DNA of 30,272 bases from contig CAZWUL010000012.1 of NCBI GenBank assembly GCA_964636625.1, positions 1-30,272 on the forward strand. Reading direction: 5' to 3'. This document shows positions 14,499-22,071 of the stretch, piece after piece. Origin of the DNA: CAZWUL01 sp964636625. Its GTDB lineage: Bacteria > Atribacterota > Phoenicimicrobiia > Phoenicimicrobiales > Stramentimicrobiaceae. Below the pieces are notes generated by a model that was not told where the DNA came from, made no database searches, and saw only the letters and a list, made by a program, of their open reading frames with translations. The position numbers were made by a program, and so were the translations under genes. Position 1 is the first letter of the stretch, and every line of letters begins with the position of its first letter.

Positions 14499-15575
14499 AT
14501 GTTAAAAAAAACTTATCTACATGTATTTAAAATAGCTATCACTGTATTTACTTTGATGATTATGGCATCCGGAGCAATGTTTGCTGCTGAATATGATTTA
14601 GTACTTTCAAGTTATAGCATTGGAGATACCAGGATAAGCGGTTCTGCTGCAGCTTTTGAGTATTTTAAAGAAATGGTGGAAACAAGAACAGATGGCGCTA
14701 TTAATGTCAGAACATTTTATGATAGTGCCCTTGGTGGGGTTCCGGAGGTTACCAGACAAACCAGAGAAGGAAAAACGGTACAGTCTTCAGTGTCATATGC
14801 AGGGGTTTTTTCAGGATTCTTCCCGAAATATCAAATTATGAACACCCCATTCTTATTTGATAACTATAGGTCAGCATGGGATTTCTTTGATAGTGAATAC
14901 TTCGAAGGTTTTAAAGAAGAAGCAAGAAAAGAAACTGGCCTGAAAATTTTGGGTATTTTTGATGACGGGGGAGGATTCGTTGCTTTCACTAACGATAAAT
15001 GGTTAATCAAGAATCCTGAGGATATGGAAGATTTAATCATCAGAGTAGAAGAAGGAAACGCTGCTCAAGTAACAATGGTTGAAAGCCTAGGAGCTAAATC
15101 TGTATCTCTTCCATGGGGGGATGTCACTACTGCACTAGCAAGCGGAGTGGCAGATGGACAGTTTAATGCCCCATATGTTAACTCTTTTTCAAAATTTTGG
15201 GAAGTAAATGATTATTCCTCATGGATTCAATTCACTTTTAATTCTGCTATTTGGTCAATAAGTGATAATTGGTTTGAGCAGTTACCCGAGGAATACCAAG
15301 TAGCTATTATGGATACTGCTAAAGAAGCCATGATAATCTCGAGGGGTGTAAATACCCAGCAATGTATGTTAGCATGGGAGGAAGCTCAAGATAATTTCAA
15401 AGACACATATCTTGCTACTCCGGAAGTTAAAGAACAGTGGAAAGCGGCACTTAGGACACCATTCCATAAATGGATTATTGAAGATTTTGGATTAAGTGAA
15501 GAGTTTGTAGATGAGTTTTGGAATGCTGCCAGCGAAGTTAGCGAACAAACAAGCTACAAAGCTAAAATTAAATAG
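14499..15575 (+). CDS. TRAP transporter solute receptor (DctP type)
   Basis: 358 residues with a signal peptide ending at MFAAEYD (about residue 30). The mature protein has the DctP pattern: an early PEVTRQTREG segment, MNTPFLFDNYRSAW, then DLIIRVEEG, where Arg182 corresponds to the arginine that binds the ligand carboxylate in most family members, and VADGQFNAPY. It should capture an organic acid in the periplasm for the permease pair just upstream. AGGAGG lies 7 bases before ATG 14499. The gene order Q-M-P and the extra leader suggest the receptor is made at a different level from the permeases. A terminator follows. Confidence 0.92.
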   Translation: MLKKTYLHVFKIAITVFTLMIMASGAMFAAEYDLVLSSYSIGDTRISGSAAAFEYFKEMVETRTDGAINVRTFYDSALGGVPEVTRQTREGKTVQSSVSYAGVFSGFFPKYQIMNTPFLFDNYRSAWDFFDSEYFEGFKEEARKETGLKILGIFDDGGGFVAFTNDKWLIKNPEDMEDLIIRVEEGNAAQVTMVESLGAKSVSLPWGDVTTALASGVADGQFNAPYVNSFSKFWEVNDYSSWIQFTFNSAIWSISDNWFEQLPEEYQVAIMDTAKEAMIISRGVNTQQCMLAWEEAQDNFKDTYLATPEVKEQWKAALRTPFHKWIIEDFGLSEEFVDEFWNAASEVSEQTSYKAKIK

Positions 15576-15617
15576 AATATTAAAGAATATTTTATTATTC
15601 AACTGATTACAATTTAG

Positions 15618-15656
15618 AAAAGATAGGAGGGTTAATAGAAAACCCTTCTATCTTTT
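15618..15656. terminator. Bidirectional terminator between convergent genes
   Basis: A 16-bp stem (15618-15633 with 15641-15656, one G-U pair) with a 7-base loop. A-run and T-run flanks allow it to work for both the TRAP receptor gene and the convergent glycosyltransferase. Confidence 0.85.
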
Positions 15657-15691
15657 ATTTAAATTAGTAGGACTCTATGCTATGTTTAATT

Positions 15692-16882
15692 TTAAAATAA
15701 AATAATTTTAGTATTTTTGCCTTTTTTATGTTTTTTTATAATTTCTAAATATTTTTTATAAACTTCATCTACAATATTTTCCCAGCTTTTGCATATAGTT
15801 TTTTTTGCAGTTGCACCAACAGTTTTGAGTTTTTCTTTGTTTTCAATCAGCTCTATTATTCTTCTTGAATATAATTCAGCATTATCAAAAGAAAGAAATC
15901 CATTATAGTTATCAATAATCCCCTCAGCAGCATTAGAATTTTTTATTAGTAAAGAAGGGCAGCCCATTGCTGCTGCTTCTATGACAACAAGTGGTGCGTT
16001 GTCATAGATAGAGGGGAAAAGAAACAAATTGGCTCGCGAAAATAAAGCTTTTAATAAATTTTTTTTATAAATTAATCCCGTAAAATAAACATCATATTTT
16101 AGTTTGTAATTTTTAACCAGGGTTTGCATTGTATCTTTCGCATTCCCTGTACCAACAAATATCATCTTAAATTTAATATTTTTATCTTTTAATATTTTCA
16201 AAGATTTAATCAGCATAAATACATTTTTTTGCAAAATATGCTGTCCCACAAATAAAAAAACTAATTCATCTGCTGTTATATTGAAGAGTTTATTTATCAT
16301 TAATAAATCTTGTTCCAAATTTACGGGAATGGTAAAATCAGTACCATTATGAACAACTTCAACTGAGCCCTGGTAACCATAGCTATATAAAGTTTTTTTG
16401 GTAGATTCATTAACGGTCCAAACATAATCTACCGAATTGAAAAAATGAATTATTCTATTCAAAATCATTTTTGTTAAGAATTCATTTTTAAGGACAGCTT
16501 TAAAATCATCATAAAACTTTGAGTGAAAACTGGCAATAATTGGGATATTTTGGTTTCTGGCAATATTTAAGGCAATATTTCCTGCAGTGAAAGGGGAGTG
16601 TGCGTGAACAATATCAAAAGGTATTTGATAGAGCTGTTTTAAAAAGGCTTTATCCAAACCTGGGATTCCATAACGATACGGATTACGAGTTGGAAGGGGA
16701 ATAGAAAAATAGCGCAAGACCTGGAATTGCTCATTATCCCTATAATTAGGAAAATTAGGAGTGATTACATAGCTCTTGCCATATTTTTTGTTTAACCAGT
16801 AGGCATAATTTTTAACTACATTGGCTACACCATCTAAAATTGGGGTAAAAGAATCATTAAATTCTCCTGTTACAATTTTCAA
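15692..16882 (-). CDS. GT4-family glycosyltransferase
   Basis: 396 residues, GT-B fold of family 4. The N-terminal acceptor domain has DGVANVVKNYAYWL, HAHSPFTAGNIAL and the IIASFHSKFYDDF segment; the C-terminal donor domain has LFVGQHILQKN, MIFVGTGN and FPSIYDNAPLVVIEAAAMG. The last is the E-x7-E nucleotide-sugar motif, with aspartate in place of the first glutamate. The start appears to be TTG at 16882 with AGGGAC about 12 bases upstream; a shorter form cannot be excluded. Acceptor and sugar are unknown; membrane glycolipid or surface-polysaccharide synthesis is usual for such enzymes. It is transcribed alone, convergent with the TRAP genes and divergent from the GNAT-like gene. Confidence 0.9.
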   Translation of the reverse strand: MKIVTGEFNDSFTPILDGVANVVKNYAYWLNKKYGKSYVITPNFPNYRDNEQFQVLRYFSIPLPTRNPYRYGIPGLDKAFLKQLYQIPFDIVHAHSPFTAGNIALNIARNQNIPIIASFHSKFYDDFKAVLKNEFLTKMILNRIIHFFNSVDYVWTVNESTKKTLYSYGYQGSVEVVHNGTDFTIPVNLEQDLLMINKLFNITADELVFLFVGQHILQKNVFMLIKSLKILKDKNIKFKMIFVGTGNAKDTMQTLVKNYKLKYDVYFTGLIYKKNLLKALFSRANLFLFPSIYDNAPLVVIEAAAMGCPSLLIKNSNAAEGIIDNYNGFLSFDNAELYSRRIIELIENKEKLKTVGATAKKTICKSWENIVDEVYKKYLEIIKKHKKGKNTKIILF

Positions 16883-17110
16883 TTTAATTTGTCCCTTTTT
16901 ACCTTTGGTATATGGGCTTACTATTAGATTGCAGAGTATGTTTATTTAGGAAATCTATATTAATTATATATTTTCTTATTTATATTTACTATTTTTTTTT
17001 GTATAATATAAAAAATATGTTCATAAAAAATCAAAACAATAAGGGAATGAACCAAAGAAGAATTTCTTGAAGTTACAAATTAAAACCAACTAGAGAGGAA
17101 GTATGCATTA

Positions 17111-18253
17111 ATGAAGGTTTGGGAGCTAAAAAAAAACAAAGAAGAAATAACAAAGTTTATATCTTTTTCCTGGAAGATATACCAGGATGATCCTAATTGG
17201 GTTCCGCCATTGAAAAATGATTTATTAAATTTTTTATTAGGAAAAGATGTTACCAAAAAGATTGAATGTGGCCCACATACTTTTTTTATGGCCAGTGAAA
17301 ATGGAAACCTTCTTGGTAGAATTTTAGTTGGGATTAACGAGAAAAAAAATAAGAGAAGAAATGTAAAGGTAGGCTATTTTGGGCTTATGGAATTGGTAAA
17401 TTCAGATAATGTTTTTCAAGCTCTTATGGACAATGCCTTAGCCTGGCTAAGAAAACAAAGTATTGATACTATTATTGGGCCATTATATCCAGATGATGAT
17501 GTAGAAGGCAGGGGATTACTGATAAAGGGTTTTGATACTTCACCGGTATTAATGAATCCCTATAACCCAATTTATTACAAGGAATTATTTGATGGAAATG
17601 GCTTTCAAAAACATACTGACTTCTATGCCTACTACTGTGATAAAATAGGCTCGGTAGTGGAAAGGACAAATAAAGCTGCCTTATTTGCAATGAAAAAATT
17701 TAATTATAGGATTGATAAAATAGATTTTAATAATGCTGAAAGTGAAATAAGAAGCATTATTGAAATCATCAATGCAATTGTTTCAGATAGTAGAGAGGAG
17801 GATAATGGATTTGAATATGCTAATCCACCAACCTATGAAGAGCTCAGCCTGGATGTTAAAAAATTAATGGCATTTTTAGATAAAGATTTAATATATATTG
17901 CCCGTTCAGGAGATACTCCTATTGGTTTTGTACTGGCAATGCCTGATTATAGTCCAATATTAAAGAAAATAAGGGGGAAATTGTTTCCTTTCGGTTTTGT
18001 AATATTTTTGTGGTATAAGAGAAGGATGAAAGGAATAAGGGGTTTTGCCCAGCATGTTATCCCGGGCTTCAGATACAAGGCTGTTAATGCTGCAATGTTT
18101 CATAAAGTAATAGAGGAGGCAATAAGAAAAAAATATGAATATGTAGAATGCTCTCAAATCAGCGAAAACAACAATCGTTCCCGCAGTATTTTCGAACACG
18201 CAGGATTTACACCTTATAAAGTTTATCGGGTTTATCAAAAAAGGATAGAATAA
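17111..18253 (+). CDS. GNAT-like N-acyltransferase family protein
   Basis: 380 residues. The N-terminus (ITKFISFSWKIYQDDPNWVPP) and the stretch PYNPIYYKELFDGNGFQ followed by HTDFYAY are typical of a long GNAT-like family of unknown acceptor (YghO-like). A second GNAT-type half runs from about residue 255 (YIARSGDTPIGFVLAMPDY) to the end, with the usual NNRSRSIFEHAGFTPYKVYR close. Such proteins are acyl-CoA-dependent acyltransferases by fold; the real substrate is not known. No signal peptide. GAGAGGAAG lies about 10 bases before ATG 17111. It is divergent from the glycosyltransferase over a 228-base AT-rich gap. Confidence 0.75.
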   Translation: MKVWELKKNKEEITKFISFSWKIYQDDPNWVPPLKNDLLNFLLGKDVTKKIECGPHTFFMASENGNLLGRILVGINEKKNKRRNVKVGYFGLMELVNSDNVFQALMDNALAWLRKQSIDTIIGPLYPDDDVEGRGLLIKGFDTSPVLMNPYNPIYYKELFDGNGFQKHTDFYAYYCDKIGSVVERTNKAALFAMKKFNYRIDKIDFNNAESEIRSIIEIINAIVSDSREEDNGFEYANPPTYEELSLDVKKLMAFLDKDLIYIARSGDTPIGFVLAMPDYSPILKKIRGKLFPFGFVIFLWYKRRMKGIRGFAQHVIPGFRYKAVNAAMFHKVIEEAIRKKYEYVECSQISENNNRSRSIFEHAGFTPYKVYRVYQKRIE

Positions 18254-18532
18254 AGAAACATTTTTATTATATATTACCACCACAAAATATCTACTTATTT
18301 TAACTCTTAAGTTGTATAATGAATATAAGATTAAAAATATGAAAGAAAAAGTAATCACCCACAGGTATCCTAAACAAATAAAAATAAGAATTTATACTTT
18401 TATAATATTTTAAAAAAATAGAAAGGAGTGTATTTATAAGTGTCAGTAAATTAAAAACAATGATGGCATAAAACAAACAATTATAAATTTCTATATTGTT
18501 TAATTATATGATTATTCTGGAGGTATATCATA

Positions 18533-19534
18533 ATGAAAAAGAATCTTTCAATTGGTAAAATAAATATAAATAAAAAAATATTTTTTATTATTCCTATCTT
18601 AATTCTTATATTTTTGCTATCCTGTATATCTACAAATGCTCAGCAATTAAAATACGGAGCTCTTTCAATCAATTCTAACCCGAAAGGTGCTAAAGTTTAT
18701 CTGGACAATGATTATAAAGGAGAGACCCCCCTGGAATTAAAGAATGTTGAGACTGGTCAATACAGCCTCAGGATAACCTTGCCTGGTTATGAGGATTGGA
18801 CCAGCACAGTAGTTATTTTACCTATACTAACTGTAAGAATTTCAACTGATTTAACTCCAAAGGAGGTAAAAGAATTTGGAGCTATTTCAGTTAACTCGAA
18901 TCCGCAAGGAGCCCGCGTTTATCTTGACAATGCTTACAAAGGCAATACTCCCTTGAATATAAGAGATATTACAGTTGGAAGGCATAAAATTAGAATAATG
19001 CTATCCGGTTATGAAGAATGGACAAGCGATATTACTGTATCTTCCTCCAGAGTAGCAAGGATATCAGCTGACTTAAAACCCCAGGAAGAATATGGTTCAA
19101 TATCTATAAATTCTGTTCCACAGGGTGCAGATATTTACTTAGACGATGAATACAAAGGATTAACACCCCTTAATATACAGAATATTCCTGTCGGTAAATA
19201 TACAATTAAAATCTCTTTACCAGGCTATGAGGAATGGATTGACGAGATATCTGTTTCATCATCAAGTACAGCCAGGGTGTATACTGAATTGGAATCACGT
19301 CCTGACTATGGCTCTCTATCGATTTATTGTGACCAAAGAGAAGCCAAGGTATTTTTAAATGGAACATATGTAAAAGAAATCACAGCGACCCCAACAGTAT
19401 TGAAAGATATAGAAAGCGGGAATTATGAAATCATCATAATTAAAGACGGATTCCGGGCATGGGTGCAGGATATTGAAGTCTTTATTGATGAAACAACATC
19501 AATAGATGTCACGATGACTGAAATATTCTGGTAG
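18533..19534 (+). CDS. PEGA-repeat lipoprotein
   Basis: 333 residues. A basic N-terminus and a hydrophobic stretch lead to LLSC (cysteine 31), a lipobox, so it is probably lipid-anchored. Four PEGA-type repeats follow, at about residues 42-112, 116-187, 190-260 and 264-333; the first three keep the pattern SINS-P-GA-VYLD-YKG-TPL then GYEEW, while the fourth is diverged (SIYCDQREAKVFLNGTYV). PEGA domains are beta-rich surface or S-layer-associated modules of unknown ligand. GGAGG lies 8 bases before ATG 18533. An isolated GAAAGGAGTG at 18421-18430, shortly after a TATAAT (18401-18406), lies in its leader. A good terminator follows. Confidence 0.88.
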   Translation: MKKNLSIGKININKKIFFIIPILILIFLLSCISTNAQQLKYGALSINSNPKGAKVYLDNDYKGETPLELKNVETGQYSLRITLPGYEDWTSTVVILPILTVRISTDLTPKEVKEFGAISVNSNPQGARVYLDNAYKGNTPLNIRDITVGRHKIRIMLSGYEEWTSDITVSSSRVARISADLKPQEEYGSISINSVPQGADIYLDDEYKGLTPLNIQNIPVGKYTIKISLPGYEEWIDEISVSSSSTARVYTELESRPDYGSLSIYCDQREAKVFLNGTYVKEITATPTVLKDIESGNYEIIIIKDGFRAWVQDIEVFIDETTSIDVTMTEIFW

Positions 19535-19541
19535 TAATGGC

Positions 19542-19596
19542 AATAATCGGGAGTAAATCTTAATAGAATTTGAATTATTCCCGATTATTATTTTTA
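19542..19596 (+). terminator. Terminator after PEGA gene
   Basis: AATAATCGGGA (19542-19552) pairs perfectly with TCCCGATTATT (19579-19589), with extra pairing inside and ATTTTTAT after the stem. Confidence 0.75.
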
Positions 19597-19694
19597 TAAT
19601 TATAAAGCCATATTTTTATGAAATTCAGAAAGAATTATTTAGCCCCAATATCATGCTTTTATAAAAATATTTTATAAAAAGAAGGGACACTGAA

Positions 19695-20297
19695 ATGAAC
19701 AGGCAAAAAGCAAAAATGCTCTCAGGAAAACCTTACCTCGCTTTTGATGAGGAATTACTGAAAGAAAGACAATATACTAAAGGTTTGGTCTTTAAATATA
19801 ATTCACTCCCCCCTGAAGAAATTGCTAAAAGAAATGAAATAATAAGAAATCTACTTGGTAAAATAAGAGGAACATTTTTTATAGAGCCCCCTTTTCGCTG
19901 TGATTATGGATATAATATAGAAATTGGAGATAACTTTTATTCCAATTACAATTTAATAATACTGGATTGTGCCAGGGTAAAAATCGGAGATAATGTTATG
20001 CTGGGTCCTAATGTCGGTATCTATACTGCGGGGCATCCCGTGCATTATGAAACCAGGAATTCACTTTATGAATTTGCCCTACCAATAAGTATTGGAGATA
20101 ATGTCTGGCTTGGCGGTAATGTAGTAATTAATCCTAATATAAATATTGGAAATAATACAGTTATTGGCTCTGGAAGTGTGTTAACAAAAGATATTCCGGA
20201 TAATGTGATTGCAGCAGGGAATCCCTGTAAAGTACTACGAGAGATTACTGAAGACGATAAAATATACTATTACAAAAAGATGAGATTTAAGAAATAA
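19695..20297 (+). CDS. Maltose/galactoside-type O-acetyltransferase (left-handed beta-helix)
   Basis: 200 residues, the size of Maa/LacA-type acetyltransferases. The N-terminal Mac domain (KMLSGKPYLAFDEELLKER) is followed by hexapeptide repeats: YNIEIGDNF, VKIGDNVMLGPNVGIYTAGHP, ISIGDNVWLGGNVVINPNI, NIGNNTVIGSGSVLTKDIP. His114 in TAGHPVH is the expected catalytic base. It transfers acetyl from acetyl-CoA to a sugar hydroxyl; the natural acceptor is uncertain. Cytoplasmic trimer by family. GAAGGGA lies about 8 bases before ATG 19695. The NDK gene follows after 50 bases and may share the transcript. Confidence 0.93.
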   Translation: MNRQKAKMLSGKPYLAFDEELLKERQYTKGLVFKYNSLPPEEIAKRNEIIRNLLGKIRGTFFIEPPFRCDYGYNIEIGDNFYSNYNLIILDCARVKIGDNVMLGPNVGIYTAGHPVHYETRNSLYEFALPISIGDNVWLGGNVVINPNINIGNNTVIGSGSVLTKDIPDNVIAAGNPCKVLREITEDDKIYYYKKMRFKK

Positions 20298-20347
20298 AAA
20301 GTTCCTCTATGTTTTTTATTAGGGGACTGTATTCAGGTGGTGATTAA

Positions 20348-20878
20348 ATGATAGAAGATACTTTAGTTTTAATTAAACCGGATGCCTTTCAAAGAGGGTT
20401 AAGTGGTGAAATTATTTCCAGATTGGAAAGAACTGGTTTCACCCTAAAAGAAATGAAACTAACAAAACCGTCCAAAGAGCTCATTGAAAAGCATTACCCG
20501 GAAGATGAAGAATGGTTAAAATCTATAGGTAATAAGACCATAAAGACGTATGAGAAATATGATTTAAATATAGTAGATGATATAGGAACATACGATCCCC
20601 TTGAAGTTGGAAAAAAAATAAGAAAATGGCTTATTCAATATGTTACTTCTGGTCCAGTAATTGCAATGGTTGTCAGTGGTAATCACGCTGTTGAAATGGT
20701 TAGGAAACTGGTAGGAAATACAGCCCCTATTTTTGCTGAACTGGGAACAATAAGAGGTGATTATTCTATCGATTCCCCGGATTTGGCTGATAGAGAAAAA
20801 CGCTCTATTCACAATTTAGTTCATGCATCTGGAAATATAAAAGAGGCGAAGAAAGAAATAGCACTCTGGTTTAATTAG
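20348..20878 (+). CDS. ndk: Nucleoside diphosphate kinase, long form
   Basis: 176 residues, longer than the roughly 140-150 of common bacterial enzymes. KPDAFQRGLSGEII opens the fold, the GPVIAMVVSG strand and VRKLVGNTAPIFAELGTIRGDY follow, and the phospho-acceptor histidine is His159 in NLVHASG (most enzymes have HGSD here). The extra residues form an insertion at about 58-100 (DEEWLKSIGNKTIKTYEKYD onward), as in a subset of archaeal and anaerobic bacterial NDKs. It balances NTP pools by ping-pong phosphate transfer. GGTGGTGATT just before ATG 20348 is a strong ribosome site. Confidence 0.9.
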   Translation: MIEDTLVLIKPDAFQRGLSGEIISRLERTGFTLKEMKLTKPSKELIEKHYPEDEEWLKSIGNKTIKTYEKYDLNIVDDIGTYDPLEVGKKIRKWLIQYVTSGPVIAMVVSGNHAVEMVRKLVGNTAPIFAELGTIRGDYSIDSPDLADREKRSIHNLVHASGNIKEAKKEIALWFN

Positions 20879-20941
20879 CATTTTAATTAAAAATTAATAT
20901 TAGAGAGTATTCCTTAAAAAAATTATTTTCTTGTTTTTGAT

Positions 20942-20970
20942 TTGTCTTAAAATAGTAATTATTGTATAAT
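20942..20970 (+). promoter_or_regulatory. Promoter with repeated motif upstream of ferritin-like gene
   Basis: TTGTCT (20942-20947), 17-base spacer, TATAAT (20965-20970). GATTTGTCTTAAAAT (20939-20953), which covers the -35 box, recurs with one change at 20979-20993. The second copy lies inside an inverted repeat TTTTACAG (20972-20979) / CTGTAAAA (21009-21016). These are possible operator sites. Confidence 0.5.
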
Positions 20971-21095
20971 TTTTTACAGATTTGCCTTAAAATGTTTTTG
21001 CTTCATAACTGTAAAAGTGTTAAAAAAATATTTCAATTTTCGCAAATGAATAATATGAAAATTAAATAAAAACAAAAGAAGGAGAGGATAAAATT

Positions 21096-21401
21096 ATGCC
21101 AGAATTTGGAAGCTCATTTTCCGGTTTAAAAAATGCTCGCAAGTTAACAGAGGAAGAATTAATCCGTGCCATAAGATTTATGATCGCCGCAGAGTATGAA
21201 GCAATTCAGCTTTATATGCAACTGGCTGAGTCAACTGACAATAAATTAGCGCAGGAAGTGCTAAAGGATATTGCTGATGAAGAACGTGTACATGCAGGAG
21301 AATTCTTAAGACTTTTAAAAGAGCTTGCACCTGATGAAGAGAAGTTCTACAAAGAAGGCGAAGAAGAAGTAGAAGAAGAAATTGAAAAATTGGGAAAATA
21401 A
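21096..21401 (+). CDS. Encapsulated-ferritin-like (EncFtn) protein
   Basis: 101 residues, two long helices. The ferroxidase residues of the encapsulated-ferritin family fit well: Glu33 in AAEYEAIQLY and Glu63 with His66 in DEERVHAGEF. The pattern TEEELIRAIRFMIAAEYEAI resembles the ferritin-like domain fused to the Pyrococcus encapsulin shell protein as well as stand-alone EncFtn proteins. The acidic C-terminus (EEEVEEEIEKLGK) may act as a cargo tail. Family members oxidise and store iron, often inside an encapsulin compartment; no shell gene lies in this window. GGAGAGG precedes ATG 21096. It appears monocistronic with its own promoter. Confidence 0.85.
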   Translation: MPEFGSSFSGLKNARKLTEEELIRAIRFMIAAEYEAIQLYMQLAESTDNKLAQEVLKDIADEERVHAGEFLRLLKELAPDEEKFYKEGEEEVEEEIEKLGK

Positions 21402-21480
21402 AATAAATGGTAGAAATAATCCATACTTTAAAACATGTTTTGCATAAAATTAAAATAACAAAAGAAAAATCTATGTAAAT

Positions 21481-21625
21481 GGGAAGGCCGGCAGTAAAAA
21501 GTAATGATTCCCAGTAAATCACCGCTTAATTAATAAATGACGATGGCACCGGTAACCTGTTCAAAGTTACAATTGTAATATTAAAAATAAAAACTGCCGG
21601 TGCCTAATAAATAATTAAGGTGATT
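21481..21625 (+). promoter_or_regulatory. Structured element with competing helices and possible SD sequestration
   Basis: GGCACCGG (21545-21552) pairs with CCGGTGCC (21597-21604), with an inner GTAAC/GTTAC hairpin. The same 3' region can instead pair ACTGCCGG (21593-21600) with CCGGCAGT (21488-21495), so the two helices exclude each other. GGGAA (21481-21485) pairs with TTCCC (21508-21512). AATCACC (21517-21523) is complementary to the Shine-Dalgarno-like GGTGATT (21619-21625). The frame after that site (TTG 21628) is only 13 codons. It has the logic of a riboswitch or leader, but I do not recognise a known class. Confidence 0.45.
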
Positions 21626-21706
21626 ACTTGATTAGCATTTGCCGAACAAAAATAATATCCTGCCTCTAAAAAATGCCTTATGTTACTTGAATATGAAGAG
21701 AAAGTG

Positions 21707-21787
21707 TTTATTTAACCATAAAAAGATTAAAAAAGTCAAACCCTTTTCAGGGTTTCTTAAAGCCACTCACAATGCGGGTGCGATATT
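21707..21787 (+). repeat. Dispersed repeat, copy B
   Basis: Shares exact blocks of 24 (21707-21730), 13 (21754-21766) and 15 bases (21773-21787) with copy A at 11893-12040. Between the first two blocks it has a hairpin AAACCC/GGGTTT (21738-21743 with 21750-21755). Confidence 0.85.
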
Positions 21788-21966
21788 TAATAAATTATTC
21801 TCACCGTCATTCATAACAATAATTTAATAATATCTTTTTCTATTTTATCGTTAAGGCCCTCGAATTATGTAATTTAAAATAATTTTACCACTTATTATAT
21901 GCCGCAATTTCTCCCCCATTATTATGATTAAAGATAGGGAAAAATTAAAAAAAGCAATCAAATACT

Positions 21967-21995
21967 TTGACAAAAAAATATCAAACTGCTATAAT
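21967..21995 (+). promoter_or_regulatory. Consensus promoter for the kor-suc operon
   Basis: TTGACA (21967-21972), exactly 17 bases, TATAAT (21990-21995): a perfect sigma-70-type match. Transcription should begin near 22002, 70 bases before korA. Confidence 0.8.
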
Positions 21996-22011
21996 TCATA
22001 ACAAATAATGA

Positions 22012-22040
22012 AAAAGCATTTCATTAAATGAAATGCTTTT
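22012..22040 (+). terminator. Hairpin at the 5' end of the kor transcript
   Basis: AAAAGCATTTCA (22012-22023) pairs perfectly with TGAAATGCTTTT (22029-22040) around a five-base loop. It starts about 10 bases after the predicted transcription start. It ends in only four T before ATAAAC, so it may act as an attenuator or as a 5' protective stem rather than a full terminator. Confidence 0.65.
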
Positions 22041-22071
22041 ATAAACAAATAATTTTAGGGAATGGGGTATT

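Larger units (their letters stand above)
21402..22071. other. Region between ferritin-like gene and kor operon
   Basis: 670 bases without a convincing gene. It holds a foldable element (21481-21625), the second copy of the dispersed repeat (21707-21787) and the kor promoter with its leader hairpin (21967-22040). A 62-codon frame at 21639-21827 runs through the repeat and looks non-coding. Confidence 0.6.

Noticed and set aside
21639..21827. 62-codon frame on the plus strand
   Set aside because: No proper ribosome site, and it runs through the dispersed repeat; the repeat copy at 11893 is not in an equivalent gene.
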